Positions 59,401 through 64,000 of a DNA stretch of 64,000 bases are shown piece by piece. Origin of the DNA: Delphinapterus leucas (taxonomy: Eukaryota > Chordata > Mammalia > Artiodactyla > Monodontidae); the NCBI RefSeq assembly GCF_002288925.2, contig NW_022097996.1, forward strand, positions 10,362,451-10,426,450. Direction: 5' to 3'. Below the pieces are notes generated by a model. That model saw only the letters and a program-made list of their open reading frames with translations, was not told where the DNA came from and searched no databases. Both the position numbers and the translations under genes were made by a program. The stretch's first letter is position 1; the number at the start of each line of letters is the position of its first letter.

Positions 59401-60896
59401 GCCTACTGAGAATTATGTGCAGATGAAATCAGGGATCACAGTGCAGGTTGAAGTGTGCTTGGCTAGAGGGATGCAGCAGGGCTGGGGGAACACAGAGGAA
59501 GGATGCCCCACTGCGGGACATCACACGGGCCACTGCGGGAGGCGGTGTTGAGGAGAAGTTCAGGGAAAACTTCTCAGCCTCTTCAGCAGAATTTTAAAGA
59601 ACCAATAGTCTTGAGTGAGGTGAAGAAGTCGGACAAAATGTGTTTGATACAGAAGGAAGAACATGGTTGAAGAAAACTGCCACGCTTGGTGAATTATAGG
59701 CAAGTAGTTTTGAATAGCTCAGCAAGGGGCATACGCAGGAGTGTTGGGAGAAAAGCCCTGAGCTCTATTTTTCAAGCTTGAGTAATTGTTCTGTGGGAAT
59801 CTTGCTGTTTCTTAAATTATTTTTATTATGCTGTCACTAAAATAGGTACAAACATAAAACTCCTTCCTGTAATAGTCTTATGCAACTATAAAACTGAAAC
59901 CAACTTGAAGATGAAATATAAACAAAACAACTTAAATGTTATATCACAGTTAGTATAATGTGATAGAAGGGATGGTTTTGCTGAAACTAAACCTTCAGTG
60001 TTGGATTTAACAGTAAAAACACATGGCCTGAGGTCCAGTTCTATGTTTATTTGCTTTCTGTATTTTGACTTCAATTATATTGATGCAGAAAATGTCCGGC
60101 CTACAATGTGGAACTGGAAATTTCAGGGCTTTTGTTTCTAATTCAGAATAATCAGACTTCATACTCAAGCCAAAGTCTACTACCGAGCAATTCTTGAATG
60201 TTGATTTTAATGAGGCAATAACTCAGTAAAGCTGTTCTTATTCTCTTTAATTGTTCTTCTTGGCATTAAAGAAATATGCATTTTATGAGGACCTAATTAT
60301 ATTGTTTCTAGAAGCAGAAACATAAAATACCTCAATACACAATTTACAATTATATTTATTGCTAAAAAATGTGGCAAATTGGTATGTACAAGATAGGGTC
60401 TGGGCAACAATACATCAGCTTGCAGGGTGACTGTGGTTTTGATTCTTATGGCACAAGTTCTTTTAGGTCTGCACACCTACACCTCTGATGGCTAGGTAAC
60501 GCCTTCATTCTCCAACCACTTCTTTTCAGTTTGAATTATTGTGAGACCTTTATTTGTACTGCAGACCTTCATTTGGAGCAAATTTAATTTTGATCATAGA
60601 AAATATGAGTCAGAAGTTGATTATAGGGTAGCCACTCATAGAGATGTCTCTGCTTAGTTTTTTAATTATAAAAAAGAAAATTAAGAAAAATATTGTAAGA
60701 AAAATTTCAGGCTCCTGGGACTACACTTATTGATTTCAATTTGGAAATATTATGCATCTTAGAAAGGTGATTTTCTCGGGAATATGGAGAATGGATGGTG
60801 GGGAGAGGGGCTGGTGAAGATTGGATGTAGAAAGACCAGCTGGGAGGCTTTTTCTGTAATCTAGGTGGTGTTAAAAAAAAAAAAAAAGAAGTGATA

Positions 60897-61232
60897 GGGC
60901 TTCCCTGATGGCGCAGTGGTTAAGAATCCATCTGCCAATGCAGGGGACATGGGTCAGAGCCCTCTGGGAAGATCCCACATGCTGCAGAGCAACTAAGCCC
61001 GTGCGCTATAACTACTGAGCCTGTGCTCTAGAGCCCGTGAGCCACAACTACTGAGCCTGCGTGCCACAACTACTGAAGCCCACATGCCTAGAGCCCGTGC
61101 TCCACAACAAGAGAAGCCACCGCGATGAGAAGGCCACACACCGCAACGAAGAGTAGCCCCCGCTCACCGCAACTAGAGAAAGCCGGCGCACAGCAACAAA
61201 GACCCAATGTAGGCAAAAAAAAAAAAAAAAAA
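60897..61232 (+). mobile_element. CHR-type SINE, long form
   Basis: GGGCTTCCCTGATGGCGCAG head, ACAACTACTGAGCC units, CAACAAAGACCCAATG and an A tail of about 20. Target duplication AAGTGATA at 60889-60896 and 61233-61240. Confidence 0.95.
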
Positions 61233-61589
61233 AAGTGATAAGAGCCTGAACTAGGCAGTAACCATAGAAATAGAGTAGAGGAGATGCATTCAAGAACTAA
61301 TAGGGGGTTCAGATCCATAGGTCTGGATGACTAACTGTATGTGGCAGGTAAAAGAAAGCTGGGCTTTGATGTTCTCAGGCACGTCTTTTTTTTTTTTTCA
61401 GGCATGTCTTTTGAGCTGATTATTATACAGTGTTTTGCCTTTGCTTTAGCAAATCTGTAAAGAAAACCTATGCTACTGCTCCAGTGCCTCTCTCCTTCAC
61501 TCGCATATGACTACCACACTCATATTCTGACACCATATGTGGGGGGGTTTTCTTCACACCAAGCAATTCTCTCTGACACCAGCAGGGCA

Positions 61590-62340
61590 CCTTACAGTTG
61601 AACTCAGTTTGACATGGTCTACCTGGAGATAGTGTCAGATCCCACAGGTTAAGGGTTTAGTCCCACAAGACTGCCTCCCACTTCAGATATGAATCGCAAG
61701 AAGTAGGTCCCCAGGTTACCCACAACTGCCTGACTTGGCTACAAATTGGTTCCCATGACCTCCTCTCCCTTGCATTATTGGGTTATTTGCTAGAACAACT
61801 CACAGAACTCACAGTGAAACACTCACATTTACCAGTTTACTATATAATAAAGGATATGATAAGAGATGAACAGCCAGATGAAGAGATACATAGGGCGAGG
61901 TCTGGGAGGGTCCCCAGCGCAGGAACTTCTGTCCCCATGGAACTGGGGTGCATTGCTCTCCAAGTATGTGGATGTGCTCACAACCTGGAAGCTCTCCGAA
62001 CCCCACACTACTGGGGTTTTATGGAGCTTCATCAGATAGACATGATCAATTATTAACTCCATTTCCAGCTCCTCTCCCCTCTCTGGAGAATGGGGGTGGG
62101 GGGTAGAAATTCCAAGGGATTTGGGAGCTCTGTGCTGGGAACTGGGGCCAAAGACTCAATGTTAGAATGAAACCCCCTATTTATAAGGGGTTTAGGAGCC
62201 CTGTGTTGGGAACTCAGGGCAGAGACCTGTAGATAGATAGATAGATAGAGAGATAGATAGATAGATAGAGATAGAGCTTATTATTTCATAATACCTTATT
62301 AGTTTACTCAGTTTGAGGATTATAATGAACTCATGGCTTT
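61590..62340 (+). mobile_element. Solo LTR of an ERVL-type endogenous retrovirus (MLT2-like)
   Basis: CACAAGACTGCCTCCCACTT, TTGCTAGAACAACTCACAGA, GAAGCTCTCCGAACCCCACA and GGGTTTTATGGAGCTTCATC occur in the order of MLT2-class LTRs. No internal retroviral sequence or coding region is seen beside it. Ancient and inert. A GATA microsatellite has grown in it near 62230. Confidence 0.75.
62230..62275 (+). repeat. (GATA)n microsatellite
   Basis: Repeated TAGA units, interrupted by AGAG, within the LTR. Confidence 0.9.
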
Positions 62341-62691
62341 TCACAGAATTACTGTGTTCTTTTTGATGTTCAAGTTCACATCTTGGCCAAAGGGAGCCTT
62401 TAATTTTAGCTGGTTCCTTTTAGCATTACCCAGACATTAAAAAAATATATCTTTCCTCTCTGGCAACAAGAACATATTCAGGCCCATTTTCTTTTTCCCT
62501 GCCCCAAGGCATGGAACTATTACTATCAAAGAAACTTGGGTTTCTTTTAGCAGAGAATAATATTAAAAATAAAAGTTGGGGTGCAAAGGGTACATATCAA
62601 ATAATTCATACAAGTAAAAGAAGTGGACAGGGTGATGTCACTGCAAAGTCATTTTAATGACAAAGCTAGAAAATATAGATTTTTTTAAAAA

Positions 62692-63262
62692 TGGGGTTGC
62701 AACTAGTTCAAAAAGATACATGCACCCCAATGTTCATAGCAGCGTTATTTACAATTGCTGAGACTTAGAAACAACCTAAGTCTCCATCAACAGATGAATG
62801 GATAAAGAAGTTGCAGTGTATATATGTGTGTGTATATATATATATGTAGATAAATAGATAGATAGAGATATATACACACACATACATACATACAGTGGAA
62901 TACTACTCAGCCATAAAAAAGAATGAGATTTTGCCATTTGCAGCAACATGGATGGACTTGGGGGGCATTATGCTAAGTGAAATAAGTCAGAGAAAGATAA
63001 ATACTGTATGATAATGGCTTATATATGGAATCTGAAAAATACAACAAACTATTGAATATAATGCAAAAGATGCAGACTCACAGATATAGAGAACAAACTA
63101 GAGGTTACCAGTGCGGGGGAGGGAGGGGCAATATAAGGGTGGAAGAGTGAGAGGTAGAAACTATTGGGTGTAAGATAGGCTCAACATGGGGAATATAGCC
63201 AATATTTTGTAATAACTGTAAATGAAAAGTAACCTTTAAAAATTGTATAAATTTTTTAAAAA
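62692..63262 (+). mobile_element. 5'-truncated L1 with internal dinucleotide expansion
   Basis: ATACATGCACCCCAATGTTC, CATCAACAGATGAATGGATA, GGAATACTACTCAGCCATAA and GCAACATGGATGGACTTGGG, ending in an A/T tail. A TATATG/GATA/ACAT run at about 62817-62893 interrupts ORF2 sequence. Confidence 0.88.
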
Positions 63263-63322
63263 ATGGGGCTACAAATTATATTCCTGATTTCAATCTAACT
63301 CCAACTTTACTATATGCTTTTT

Positions 63323-63530
63323 TTTTTTTTTTTTTTTTGGCGGTATGCGGGCCTCTCACTGTTGTGGGCTCTCCCGTTGCAGAGCACAGGCTCAGGACGC
63401 GCAGGCTCAGCGGCCATGGCTCACGGGCCTAGCTGCTCCGCGGCATGTGGGATCTTCCCGGACCGGGGCAGAACCCGTGTCCCCTGCATCGGCAGGCGGA
63501 CTCTCAACCACCGCGCCACCAGGGAAGCCC
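63323..63530 (-). mobile_element. CHR-type SINE, short form
   Basis: T run, GGTATGCGGGCCTCTCACTG, body, and CGCCACCAGGGAAGCCC head complement. Perfect 15-bp duplication TACTATATGCTTTTT at 63308-63322 and 63531-63545. Confidence 0.96.
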
Positions 63531-64000
63531 TACTATATGCTTTTTGATTCTGCTTCCATCTTGTGTCACTTCTATTTTGAGCTTCCAGGTTTTCTCCTTT
63601 CTTATATACAATATCTTCTTACAAACTTAATACATTATGCTATATATAGTTATTAAAAACCATGTGTGTAAATGATAACAGTGGCTCATCTTTCTATAGG
63701 ATAATCTGATGAGCATCTACTTAGCTCTTGGATCCTACCCTCCAACTGTAACTGTTTCTACTTCTCTTTAACAATAATACGGAACCTGCTACTGTAGCCA
63801 TCCCGTTGACACTATAAAAATATTTCTTTGGATTACAATAACAAGAAGTGTAAACGAATCTTCAATAATTTTTAGAAAAGATATACAAAATTTAGAGCAA
63901 AATTTTAAATAATGCAAACACCTGGGTAAAGCTAGGAATACTCCTTTCAACTATTTTAAAACTCTACTAACATTTAATTGCACATTAGTTTTATCTCCCA

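Larger units (their letters stand above)
59156..64000 (+). other. NUGGC: NUGGC intron 9 (partial)
   Basis: No exon found. MIR near 59225-59400, CHR SINE 60897-61232, ERVL-type LTR about 61590-62340, L1 3' end about 62692-63262, CHR SINE 63323-63530. 59400-60860 and 63550-64000 look unique and AT-rich. Confidence 0.8.

Noticed and set aside
61590..62340. Possible intact endogenous retrovirus
   Set aside because: Only a single LTR is seen, without gag, pol or env sequence or a second LTR; a solo remnant.
1..64000. CRISPR arrays, operons, prokaryotic mobile systems
   Set aside because: The window is a spliced, SINE/LINE-rich mammalian locus. No regularly spaced direct repeats or bacterial gene clusters occur.

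Overview
This is mammalian nuclear DNA, most likely from a cetacean. It carries a dozen tRNA-derived SINEs of the CHR type (cetacean/hippo/ruminant clade) plus L1 elements whose 3' ends resemble those seen in whales and dolphins. I saw no ruminant BovB or Bov-A sequence. The species call rests on repeat families recognised by eye, so it is an inference.

Two protein-coding genes lie head to head. On the minus strand, positions 8991-32495 hold the first seven coding exons of ELP3, the catalytic radical-SAM/acetyltransferase subunit of Elongator (205 complete codons of about 547). The rest of ELP3 lies beyond the left edge. Its start codon sits in a CpG-rich promoter region at about 32390-32945. 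On the plus strand, positions 43095-59155 hold the first nine coding exons of NUGGC (nuclear GTPase SLIP-GC), 402 codons of roughly 800. The remaining exons lie beyond the right edge. Every internal exon of both genes has AG/GT borders, the phases join without a frame break, and no stop codon interrupts either joined frame. The same ELP3/NUGGC neighbourhood is known from human 8p21.1.

Layout: 1-8990 is ELP3 intron 7 (partial), full of L1, L2 and SINEs, including a 2.1-kb twin-primed L1 with a nested SINE. 8991-32495 holds ELP3 exons 7 to 1, with introns rich in L1, L2, MIR and a 2.3-kb Tigger1 DNA transposon in intron 1. 32496-43051 is the intergenic region, with a long antisense L2, a MER5A and a SINE. 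43095-59155 is NUGGC with its introns. 59156-64000 is NUGGC intron 9, with a SINE, a solo ERVL-type LTR, an L1 and another SINE.

The two genes do not form a pathway: one acts in tRNA wobble-uridine modification, the other is a nuclear GTPase of germinal-centre B cells. I found no RNA gene, CRISPR array, operon or novel multi-gene system. The most notable points are a 19-nt NUGGC microexon, the nested insertion histories, an unexplained GC-rich patch beside ELP3 exon 4, and an unassigned antisense ORF in NUGGC intron 5. Repeat boundaries without a stated target-site duplication are approximate.
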